Assembly (NCBI GenBank): GCA_945787595.1
Contig: CALZJV010000259.1
Coordinates: 1 to 16,220, forward strand
Direction of reading: 5' to 3'
Length of the DNA stretch: 16,220 nucleotides
Source: an uncultured Desulfobacterales bacterium
Lineage (GTDB): Bacteria > Desulfobacterota > Desulfobacteria > Desulfobacterales > JAFDCJ01
In this document: one piece after another, positions 1 to 6,281 of the stretch
How positions within the stretch are numbered: position 1 is the first letter of the stretch
How the letters are laid out: each line of letters begins with the position of its first letter
The notes under the pieces: generated by a model
Told to the model about the DNA's origin: nothing
Seen by the model: the letters and a program-made list of their open reading frames with translations, nothing else
The model's database searches: none
Position numbers and translations under genes: made by a program

Positions 1-67
1 ATATCACCCCTCTCTCCGAGCTGTAGGCTCTTAGGCTCTACGAGCCGGAAGCCGGGGTGGACCAAAG

Positions 68-86
68 CCGGGCCCTCTGGACCCGG
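68..86 (-). terminator. GC-rich hairpin downstream of the membrane protein gene
   Basis: Read on the minus strand, CCGGG-T-CC, an AGAG loop and GGCCCGG form a 7-bp stem with one bulged T. It lies about 45 nt past the stop of the MATE/MOP-type gene. No T-run follows it, so it is not a canonical intrinsic terminator, and its role is a guess. The rest of 1-131 holds no gene or tRNA that I can recognise. Confidence 0.2.
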
Positions 87-131
87 ATCTTTACTCCAAG
101 CAGTTATCTTTTAAAATGACGCGGCCCTTCT

Positions 132-1415
132 TTACCGTATCTGCCCAACCGAAGTGGTCGTTTGCCCCACCGGTAGGGCGCTTTCTTTTCCCCTGTCCAG
201 CATAATTCGCATGGTGGCTGAAGAGGCCAGGCTTCCAAGGGTCAGTCCCACTGGGCCGATTAACTGTCCGGGTGTTCCTAAAAAGCGCAGAGCAAACCCG
301 CTTGCGAGGATAGTACCCATAAACAACGCATGTCCGGTGAGAACCGTTATCGGCTTTTTCAACCAGGCTGCCAGCCCTTCGCTCTGGGCTCGTATGGCCA
401 CGCTGATGGGAAAAAAGATCAGAGACATCACGGTCATTCTGACAAGGGGCAGATCCTGCGCGCCCAGTTTCTGCAGTTTGATAAAGTAAAATTCTGTAAG
501 ACCGGGAAGGATGAAAATCAACGGTAAAATGCCGAGGACGGTGCCGGCAGCCAGACAAAATCGAAATGTCCGGCTATCTTTGTTTGATTGCGGAGGAAAT
601 GCGAGCACAATGGTTTGGATGCGTGTCGCCGCAAATGCCACTGGATTGGCGAGCCCGAGTGCCAGGTAATACACCGGGAGGATGCGATCGGGATCGGGTG
701 CACGGGCGATAAATCCCGCCAGAATGACGGCCGAGGCCGAGAGAAAATATCCTCCGACCGACAGCGGAAGATTAAAGTTAAAGATTTCCATGGCCCTGGG
801 GGGGGTCTCTGGGCAGGATTTAAGGGATTTTAAAAAGGGGGCTGCAAATATTCTGGAAATTAGGACCTCCATTACAACCGGTATGGTAAGGCACCCGACG
901 GCCCAGACTGGACCGACCAGTTCCAGGGTGCAAAAAAGCAAAGACAGCAGTGCGGTGAGGAGGATGCGGACGATGGTTGCCAGGCTGGCCTTACCGGTGG
1001 CTTTGCCGAGATACATGACAACAAAATTGGGAACCCGCATAAAGAATAGAAATTGCAGCGGAATGCTGATCACGAAGGTGGTATAGGCCGGCTGTTCTAT
1101 CGAAGGTGGCAGGCCGATAAGACGACCAAACAGCAGATGCGATACAACGGGAATGCACAAGCTCGCCTGGATCGCTATGACCCCCAAACCGGTTAACAGA
1201 GTAACTTTCCGAAATCTTTGATATCCTTCGCGTGTTTTGGCATAAACCATGCCTGTTGTAACGGAACTGATGGCGATCATTCCGAGGGGGCCACGTGAGG
1301 CGACCATGGCTACCAGGGGATAACTCAGGGCCTGGGAGGCTGCCTGGATTGCCAGTGGTGTAAAGAAACGGGTTAGGGTCCAATTGTCCGGAGGTTTAGA
1401 TGGGTGCATACTCAT
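132..1415 (-). CDS. MATE/MOP-superfamily-like polytopic membrane protein
   Basis: A 427-residue, very hydrophobic protein with roughly ten to twelve predicted membrane segments, spaced evenly with short charged loops (for example KTREGYQRFRK near residue 60 and SLKSCPETPPRAME near 200). The two-halves layout, the opening RFFTPLAIQAASQALSYPL and the mid-protein restart at FNFNLPLSVGGYFLSASAVI fit the MOP (MATE / lipid-flippase / ANKH-like) superfamily. I cannot name a substrate. The usual second N-terminal helix looks short: PLGMIAISSVTTGMVYA follows almost directly on the first helix, so a small internal deletion is possible. Two starts are possible, Met1 (1415) and Met3 (1409), and neither has a good ribosome binding site. 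murB lies 109 nt upstream on the same strand, and a weak hairpin sits between them. Confidence 0.7.
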   Translation of the reverse strand: MSMHPSKPPDNWTLTRFFTPLAIQAASQALSYPLVAMVASRGPLGMIAISSVTTGMVYAKTREGYQRFRKVTLLTGLGVIAIQASLCIPVVSHLLFGRLIGLPPSIEQPAYTTFVISIPLQFLFFMRVPNFVVMYLGKATGKASLATIVRILLTALLSLLFCTLELVGPVWAVGCLTIPVVMEVLISRIFAAPFLKSLKSCPETPPRAMEIFNFNLPLSVGGYFLSASAVILAGFIARAPDPDRILPVYYLALGLANPVAFAATRIQTIVLAFPPQSNKDSRTFRFCLAAGTVLGILPLIFILPGLTEFYFIKLQKLGAQDLPLVRMTVMSLIFFPISVAIRAQSEGLAAWLKKPITVLTGHALFMGTILASGFALRFLGTPGQLIGPVGLTLGSLASSATMRIMLDRGKESALPVGQTTTSVGQIR

Positions 1416-1481
1416 TTTTTATTACGACGGATTTATATCAGGAAAAATACACCACCATATTATCCGATGGAATTCATGTTA

Positions 1482-1504
1482 ACCCCATTTTTACAATGTG
1501 GGGT
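1482..1504 (-). terminator. Weak hairpin between murB and the membrane protein gene
   Basis: ACCCCA and TGGGGT form a 6-bp stem with an 11-nt loop, 21 nt past the murB stop. There is no clear T-run after it on the minus strand, so termination is only suggested. Confidence 0.25.
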
Positions 1505-1524
1505 AATATTACCACCCGTGCTTA

Positions 1525-2439
1525 CTAAAATTCTCCGATTAACTTTACTTCCCGTTCAAGCCGGACCCCGAAACGGTCAATCACCCTGGCTTCGATAAGC
1601 TGAATTAAAGCGTAAACATCTGCGGCTCTGGCATTGTCCACATTTAGAATAAATCCGGCGTGTTTCCGGCTGATCATGGCGCCACCGATGCGTTTTCCTT
1701 TCAAACCGGTCTCTTCGATTAAAGCTCCAGCGTAATATCCAGCCGGACGCTTGAAAACACTGCCGCAGGAAGGATAGTCCAGCGGCTGTTTTACGGCACG
1801 CAGCGCGAGGATATCATTCATGCGTGTCTTTAAAGCCCCGGCATCTGCCTCTGTGAATTGAAAAAGAGCGGATGTAATGACCACTCTATGCAGTTCCGGA
1901 ACTCTTCGGTAATCGAAGTTTATTTTGTGGCGATCGGCAGAAAAAGGGGTCCCGTCACGTCCGAAACCGCTTACCGAGACGGTAACCTGTTCGATTTCCT
2001 GTCCAAATGCGCCGGCATTCATGCGCAGCGCTCCACCCACGCCCCCGGGAATTCCCGCCAGTAGCTCCAAACCGGACAGGCCCTTTTTCACCGCAGCACG
2101 AATTAAATCCATTAACAGGGTTCCGGCCAGCACTTCTGCCTGCCTGTTATCAAAGGTCCAGTTACTAAAATTTTCACCCAGATAAAGGGTAACCCCGTCC
2201 CATCCCTGGTCAGAAATCAGCAGATTTGAACCCCGACCGAGAATAAACAGCGGTGCTTTGTTTTCGTTAATAACTTCAAGGGCCTGACCCACCCCGACTT
2301 TCGTGTTCGGGGCGACCCAGACGGCCGTGGCGCCGCCGATTTTGTATGAAGTAAATGGAGCCAGGGGTGTGTCGGTCAGTGTCTGCCCGTCAACTACATC
2401 TGCCAGTTGCGCTGCTAATTCGACAGGATCACTATTCAT
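1525..2439 (-). CDS. murB: UDP-N-acetylenolpyruvoylglucosamine reductase MurB
   Basis: MurB reduces UDP-GlcNAc-enolpyruvate to UDP-MurNAc with NADPH and FAD in the cytoplasm, the second committed step of peptidoglycan precursor synthesis. The 304-residue length fits the short (type II) MurB class. FAD-binding motifs are visible: TSYKIGGATA near residue 30, LGRGSNLLISDQGW at 68-80 and GIPGGVGGALRMNAGAFG at 129-146. The active-site set is present: YRR at 177-179 (substrate and catalytic Arg), SCGSVFKRP at 224-232 with the proton-donor Ser227, and the C-terminal LEREVKLIGE with Glu297. RKHAGFILN at 259-266 is the usual substrate-loop motif. The gene stands apart from any mur/fts cluster. The ATG at 2439 gives the usual N-terminus, although its ribosome binding site is weak. 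Confidence 0.97.
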   Translation of the reverse strand: MNSDPVELAAQLADVVDGQTLTDTPLAPFTSYKIGGATAVWVAPNTKVGVGQALEVINENKAPLFILGRGSNLLISDQGWDGVTLYLGENFSNWTFDNRQAEVLAGTLLMDLIRAAVKKGLSGLELLAGIPGGVGGALRMNAGAFGQEIEQVTVSVSGFGRDGTPFSADRHKINFDYRRVPELHRVVITSALFQFTEADAGALKTRMNDILALRAVKQPLDYPSCGSVFKRPAGYYAGALIEETGLKGKRIGGAMISRKHAGFILNVDNARAADVYALIQLIEARVIDRFGVRLEREVKLIGEF

Positions 2440-2996
2440 ATTTGCTTTTTCTGTTACAGGTTTTCTGCGAACCCCAACGAATCATTATATTTACATCTTT
2501 GGCGTTAAAAACATGGTGATTTCAAATCGGGTGAATCGCTTCCTTCTGATGCATTGACGAATTGTTAAATCTGGATCTTGCTTTGATTGCAACATGCATT
2601 CGGTTTTGTCAAGCCGTAAACAAGTCCCGGTCATTTTTATTGCCCCCAGGTTGGACGATCTGAATCGGACACTGGAGATTTGCCCGACATGATTTGATAC
2701 CTGATTTTAACTCCACCTCCTGCTCATGATGCGCCGGCAGCTTTTTAAGCATCACAACCCCTAATATCCAATCATTTGAAGCTTTTTATTTGCCGAAAAT
2801 CTTTAACATTAACGATCCCAAAGGTCCAAACCATTCTAAAATCCAATCCTATTAGACTATAAAAAACTCAAGCTTCTGCGGCATTGTGCCGATAGGTACC
2901 ATGGTTGAAGCAAAAAACAAAATTTAGTTTAACTTATAGAAATTATTTTTATTTTTAAATTTTCGGGGGAAAATTTTTGCCAAAAGGAGAGCGATC
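2440..2996. other. Intergenic region between divergent genes
   Basis: 557 nt between murB (minus) and the small coiled-coil gene (plus), so it should hold two outward promoters. It is AT-rich, especially 2921-2970. I found no convincing -35/-10 pair, no coding fragment and no long repeat. A CCAAT/ATCC-rich stretch near 2770-2860 loosely resembles 3430-3510 in the next gap, and both contain CTATAAAA, but the match is too weak to call a repeat. Confidence 0.4.
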
Positions 2997-3230
2997 ATGG
3001 AATCAGAGGATTTTTTCAGGGTAATCACTGAATTTGAATTTATTTGTGAAGATATTGGTGAGATCAAAGAACAGATTGATCTGACAAAATCGGAGGTCCA
3101 GAAAATTTCACAGGCCATCAACAATATTGAAAATGCAAGAAATATTCTGGCTGATCTTTTCCCGAAGATAGAATCACTGGACAGCGATGTGCGCGAAGAC
3201 CTGGCGGCTGAATTCGCAGAAGCGGACTGA
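2997..3230 (+). CDS. Small acidic coiled-coil protein
   Basis: A 77-residue acidic protein of unknown family. It starts at an ATG preceded by a strong ribosome binding site (AAAGGAGAG, 6 nt before the start), which makes it a credible gene despite its size. From about residue 15 to 55 it shows heptad-like spacing of Ile, Leu and Val (EDIGEIKEQIDLTKSEVQKI, then SQAINNIENARNILADLF), so a helical coiled coil is likely. The tail is very acidic (LDSDVREDLAAEFAEAD). There is no signal peptide, membrane helix or cysteine pair. It stands alone, with large gaps on both sides and a perfect 10-bp hairpin just after the stop. I do not recognise a function. A small dimeric adaptor or regulator is possible. 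Confidence 0.7.
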   Translation: MESEDFFRVITEFEFICEDIGEIKEQIDLTKSEVQKISQAINNIENARNILADLFPKIESLDSDVREDLAAEFAEAD

Positions 3231-3248
3231 TATCGTGCAGGAATTATC

Positions 3249-3277
3249 AGTCGGTCGGTAGTTTTAGCCGACCGACT
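3249..3277 (+). terminator. Perfect 10-bp hairpin after the small coiled-coil gene
   Basis: AGTCGGTCGG (3249-3258) pairs perfectly with CCGACCGACT (3268-3277) across a 9-nt loop, 19 nt after the stop. No T-run follows, so it may act as an RNA-stabilising end or a weak terminator. Confidence 0.45.
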
Positions 3278-3651
3278 TGATGAACCTGAAATAATCCAGG
3301 CTTAATGAGATAGGAGTTCCCCGCCAATTAAAGGATGTGAACTCAATACTTTTTTCGATATGGCTCACTTTCGTACTTATATTCCGCCTAGTTTTAATGG
3401 GTGAATATGGCATCTGCACCCCTTAAAGCGCCTCCTTAACCATCCAAATCCAACCCAATTTTAATCCTGCTTACCAATTCCAATTTCCACCCAATAGGGG
3501 CTATAAAAGAATTAGGTAGACCTAAATCCTGATTCCATCCGGCAACTCAGGAGTGTCAACGATCGGCTTTTGCCCTATTATTGCATAAACAACATGGATA
3601 AGAATAGCTAACAGTTTGTTATTATAATCGATATATTATAGTAAACACCAT
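3278..3651. other. Intergenic region
   Basis: 374 nt without a recognisable gene. It contains a C/A-rich, low-G stretch (3430-3500) and an AT-rich part (3600-3645) that could hold the promoter for the lipoprotein pair. I see no repeat or structured RNA that I can support. Confidence 0.4.
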
Positions 3652-3870
3652 TTGCCGGATGATGCCCTTGGAGAATTCAAAGGACGGGATCGATATTGTC
3701 AGGTTGTTTACCCTTTGGTCTTTTGGAACGTTCGGGTTTATCTAAAACGGCTAAAGAATAATCCGGGCTTGATTAATCCATCGAACTTGGAATATATTAA
3801 TGATCAGATAGGGGAAATGCGCGCTTATTTAGGTAAGAAGTATTCCGTTTTAAAAGGGATATCACGATGA
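3652..3870 (+). CDS. Small hypothetical ORF coupled to the lipoprotein gene
   Basis: A 72-codon frame that can only start at TTG (3652). The frame is open back to 3628 without an ATG or GTG, and there is no ribosome binding site before the TTG. The product has an aromatic/basic middle (YPLVFWNVRVYLKRLKNN) and a helical tail (PSNLEYINDQIGEMRAYLGK), with no signal peptide. Its TGA overlaps the ATG of the lipoprotein gene as ATGA, the usual mark of translational coupling, and this is the best reason to think it is or was translated. It may be the surviving 3' end of a longer gene. I do not recognise the family. Confidence 0.4.
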   Translation: MPDDALGEFKGRDRYCQVVYPLVFWNVRVYLKRLKNNPGLINPSNLEYINDQIGEMRAYLGKKYSVLKGISR

Positions 3871-4613
3871 ACAACTTTATGCGTAATGCGTCTCTTGTTT
3901 GTACTCTGGCGATTTTATGCGGCTGTATCGGCGGAAAATCCTCGTCGTGGGGACATTTCCACGGTGATTTATCGAATCAGGGCTTTCAGGCGATCGACAG
4001 CGGATTTGCGCTTTCTTCAAGCTGGATTTCTAATTCATACAAAATAACGAGCGCATCGCCGGTTATCGGAAAAGATTTTCAGGGAAGAGAGGTCGTGTAC
4101 ATCGGTACCTCCGACGGCATGTTGGTCGCGGTAAGGTCTAAAGATGGAAGCGAAAAGTGGAGACGTTCATTTGGCCCTGTCGGTTCAGAGACCCGCATCG
4201 TTTCTTCTGCTTCGGTGTCAGATGCGGGCAGCATCTATGTCATCACCAGTCGTAAGGTGGGCAAAGGACGAGCTCCTAGTGCGCTTCACAAAGTTGACCA
4301 ATTCGGCTATCCGAAATGGTCTTACCCATTTCCGAACAGAGGGTTTACCACCGGATCACCTAAGGTTGCCACCGTGCGAAACGATACATTTATTTTTGTT
4401 TACGTGTCGGTGGACGGGAGCAGCGACATCCAGGGTGAGCTTCTTGCTCTGCGGGATGATGGATATGAGGCAAATCTGCTTGATCGCAAAGCCCTTGGGA
4501 CTTGTCACTTTAATAATTCGGGCCGCACCAGCAGCCTTGTAGATTTTTTTGAAGAAGCACTTTTCCCGTCGATTTTGATCGAGACACTGTTGCGCTGTCG
4601 AACCATTTTTTAG
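3867..4613 (+). CDS. PQQ-type beta-propeller lipoprotein, N-terminal part (frameshifted)
   Basis: N-terminal part of an outer-surface or periplasmic beta-propeller lipoprotein. Residues 1-20 are a lipoprotein signal peptide with lipobox L17-C18-G19-C20. Propeller blades follow in PQQ-like repeat style: YIGTSDGMLVAVRSKDGSEKW near residues 78-98, then SIYVITSRKV and the LHKVDQFGYPKWSYPFPN segment. About the last 15 residues (SILIETLLRCRTIF) are out of frame. The true continuation is in the -1 frame from 4568, where VDFDRDTVALSNHF follows directly on EEALFP. A single missing base near 4561-4567 (the TTTTCCC run) explains the break. The start overlaps the stop of the preceding small ORF, with AAAAGGG as a possible ribosome binding site. 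Such proteins resemble BamB or PQQ-dehydrogenase propellers, but I cannot assign a ligand. Confidence 0.75.
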   Translation: MNNFMRNASLVCTLAILCGCIGGKSSSWGHFHGDLSNQGFQAIDSGFALSSSWISNSYKITSASPVIGKDFQGREVVYIGTSDGMLVAVRSKDGSEKWRRSFGPVGSETRIVSSASVSDAGSIYVITSRKVGKGRAPSALHKVDQFGYPKWSYPFPNRGFTTGSPKVATVRNDTFIFVYVSVDGSSDIQGELLALRDDGYEANLLDRKALGTCHFNNSGRTSSLVDFFEEALFPSILIETLLRCRTIF

Positions 4614-5218
4614 ACCCAACCGTTGCGGTTGTCGCTGGTCGAGAAAAACCACTGATTGCCATTGCAGACAATCTATGCAGCCTCGGTGTGTTTGAATGGG
4701 ATGGGGTCGAATTGTCTGTACTTTGGCATCAGGAACACAACTTTGATAAGCATTCTTCCGCCATGGTTTCACCCAATGGTTTGATGGTTGTTGGACGACG
4801 GGATGGGAAAGTGCCAGCCTACGATTTGGAAACCGGCGTAAAAATGTGGGAGTATGACGCCGGGCAGGCTGTTTTTGCCACACCGGCAGCTGCCAGCGAG
4901 AAGTATGTCTTTGTAGTATCCAAAGATCGGATCCAGGTGATCAACGCCCTGGACGGCACCCTGGTTCAAGATGATAAATTACCGCGAAAACTGCAATTGA
5001 TGGGTATCACCCATTCATCGCCAGCTGTCACCGCAAACCGGGTTTATGTGTCGGCCTTCGAAATGCTGACCGTCACTTATAATCTCAAAACAAGAGGTCA
5101 TGACACCAATTTCCAGGGAAACGGGCTATCATCTGTTATTGTCGGCAGCGATGGCTCTGTTTATGGGATTGCCGCGGATGGTACGATCCGAAAATATGCC
5201 GGTATGGAATCAGAATAG
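4568..5218 (+). pseudogene. PQQ-type beta-propeller lipoprotein, C-terminal part
   Basis: The second part of the same beta-propeller, in the -1 frame relative to the first. Reading from 4568 gives VDFDRDTVALSNHFLDPTVA, then CSLGVFEWDG, and continues through clear blades: GRRDGKVPAYDLETGVKMWEYD, VFVVSKDRIQVINALDGTLV, the HSSPAVTANRVYVSAFEML blade and GSDGSVYGIAADGTIRKY at the end. The alternation of 'DG-x-AYDLETG-W' and 'tPAAA..YVFV' is typical of PQQ-like propeller repeats. On its own the first ATG is at 4688 with no good ribosome binding site, so independent translation is unlikely. Joined, the two parts make a protein of about 450 residues, a normal length for this fold. The break could be a sequencing error, a recent mutation, or ribosomal frameshifting. 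Confidence 0.7.
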
Positions 5219-5223
5219 TTGTC

Positions 5224-5291
5224 AGATTTCAGGTGTCAGCCCAGCCGTTGGCCGCTTCGGCGACCAGCGGCTGGGCTGACACCTGAAATCT
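5224..5291. repeat. 68-bp near-perfect palindrome with a UUCG loop
   Basis: The arms 5224-5247 and 5268-5291 are perfect 24-bp reverse complements. Inside them the pairing continues (one G-U pair, one C-A mismatch) to a C(TTCG)G tetraloop at 5255-5260. It begins five bases after the stop of the beta-propeller gene. It is far longer than an ordinary terminator stem and has no T-run after it. It could end transcription from either side, or be a mobile palindromic unit (REP/MITE type). Confidence 0.8.
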
Positions 5292-5340
5292 ATAATTTGC
5301 GACATTACATTTTTTTGTCTTCTCTGTATTTTTTGCTTTA

Positions 5341-5460
5341 GCAGAATAAGAAATTTACCCTCAGCGTCCTTCCCGTCTCTGCCTGCCCAATCTGCCCAAT
5401 GGAATCTTTTTATCCCATTCCATCGGGTGAAATCTCTGTTGCCCTTATTTCATCGGGGCG
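5341..5460 (-). repeat. Dispersed intergenic repeat, copy 1 (inverted relative to copy 2)
   Basis: The reverse complement of this stretch matches 10743-10862. Shared blocks, in the orientation of copy 2, are CGCCCCGATGAAATAAG, GCAACAGAGATTTCACCC, CATTGGGCAG, TTGGGCAGGCAGA and GAAGGACGC, in the same order and at nearly the same spacing. No coding sequence is apparent in it. Confidence 0.8.
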
Positions 5461-5477
5461 TTGAACTACTAAGCCGA

Positions 5478-5966
5478 TTATTGGTCTTCATCGAAGAAGT
5501 CATGTTCGTTGGGGTGAGAAAGGGGGGATTTCAGCAGCAGCTCTGAGATTTCATCCCAATCTTTTACTGTTTTGCCGTATTTGGTTTTCTCAAACGAAAA
5601 TCGCTTCTCAATTTGTTCTTTTCCCGCCGATATAATAACAGCGGAACCGATAATAGCATGCAGACGCACACCTTGCTTTTTCAAATTCTCCAGCGTCTTT
5701 GGCCCGCGCCAGCGGAGAATGACTGATTTGGGAAAATTTTGTTTTTCTAACCAGCTTCCGATGAGGTTTTTTCCCAAAAATCGGCTCAGGTAGATGATTT
5801 TATACTTCTCGCTGAGTGAGTTGAGGGCCTTTCGACTGCTTTCCCTGATCTCATCTGATAATACAGCATCTTTAAATGCTCCTTCGGCTTCAATGATGAT
5901 GGCCTTTTCATTTTCGTTCATCACCAGGATTAGTCCGGAGGCGCTGTCGGTGTAATCCCGGTCCCG
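5478..5966 (-). pseudogene. HAD/LNS2-like domain, C-terminal part of a frameshifted secreted protein
   Basis: C-terminal part of a secreted protein whose N-terminal part lies at 5908-6255 in another frame. Read back from the first GTG/ATG (5924/5921), the frame stays open to the G-run and gives DYTDSASGLILVMNENEKAI, a natural continuation of the upstream Ig-like domain. The domain resembles the HAD-type LNS2/App1-like phosphatase fold: KAIIIEAEG sits where motif I should be, and KYKIIYLSRFLGKNLIGSWL matches the motif II strand-Ser-helix. RWRGPKTLENLKKQG follows. Motif I reads EAEG instead of the catalytic DxDGT, so phosphatase activity is doubtful. The tail is acidic (HPNEHDFFDEDQ). Fold assignment is inference from pattern only. 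Confidence 0.5.
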
Positions 5967-6255
5967 GGGGGGTGTATTTTAAGTAACCATAACCATCACC
6001 GCCGGTTAATATTTTTTTCAGGAGATTATCATCCAAATAAATGTCCACCATCCGACCACCCGCAGAAAAGAATCCATCTCTGGTTTGTACGCTGATGGTT
6101 AACGGTGTCTGAACAGTCGTCACACGGTCAAAGACGACCACTTTGCTGTGAGAAACAGGAACAACAATAAATAGGAAAAGGATAGGTAGGAGGTATTTCT
6201 TAAAAGGGATGATCATGGATTCGACCGCATAAGCGCTAAATAGTTTTGTAAACAT
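5908..6255 (-). CDS. Signal peptide plus Ig-like domain, N-terminal part of a frameshifted secreted protein
   Basis: Exported protein. The best start is probably the internal Met14 (6216), giving MIIPFKKYLLPILFLFIVVP, a typical signal peptide with cleavage near SHS-K. The ATG at 6255 adds 13 residues of atypical leader. After it comes an Ig-like or carboxypeptidase-regulatory-like beta domain (VQTPLTISVQTRDGFFSAGG, then VDIYLDDNLL and TGGDGYGYLKYTPPGPG). The last 16 residues (LHRQRLRTNPGDERK and neighbours) are out of frame. The true continuation lies one base over, past seven consecutive G (5966-5972 on the plus strand). Removing one base there, or in the adjacent short G/C runs, joins this to the HAD-like part at 5478-5966. 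It lies 26 nt downstream of the GalT-like gene on the same strand, so the two are probably co-transcribed. Confidence 0.6.
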   Translation of the reverse strand: MFTKLFSAYAVESMIIPFKKYLLPILFLFIVVPVSHSKVVVFDRVTTVQTPLTISVQTRDGFFSAGGRMVDIYLDDNLLKKILTGGDGYGYLKYTPPGPGLHRQRLRTNPGDERK

Positions 6256-6281
6256 TCAAAGGTTATATTTGTACCATTATT

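Noticed and set aside
1..131. Possible tRNA or structured RNA at the window start
   Set aside because: GC-rich and partly self-complementary, but I could not build a cloverleaf with a T-loop GTTC motif or acceptor pairing.
91..558. Open frames overlapping the 3' part of the MATE/MOP-type gene on both strands
   Set aside because: Their products are Arg/Pro/Ser-rich with no recognisable domain. The 132-1415 frame gives a coherent membrane protein.
2900..2940. Candidate promoter before the small coiled-coil gene (TTGAAG and TTATAG)
   Set aside because: The spacing of the two boxes is too long for a standard sigma-70 promoter.
5478..5924. Independent 148-residue protein starting at GTG 5924
   Set aside because: The frame continues naturally upstream into the Ig-like protein past the G-run, and there is no ribosome binding site at 5924, so it is better seen as the second part of one gene.
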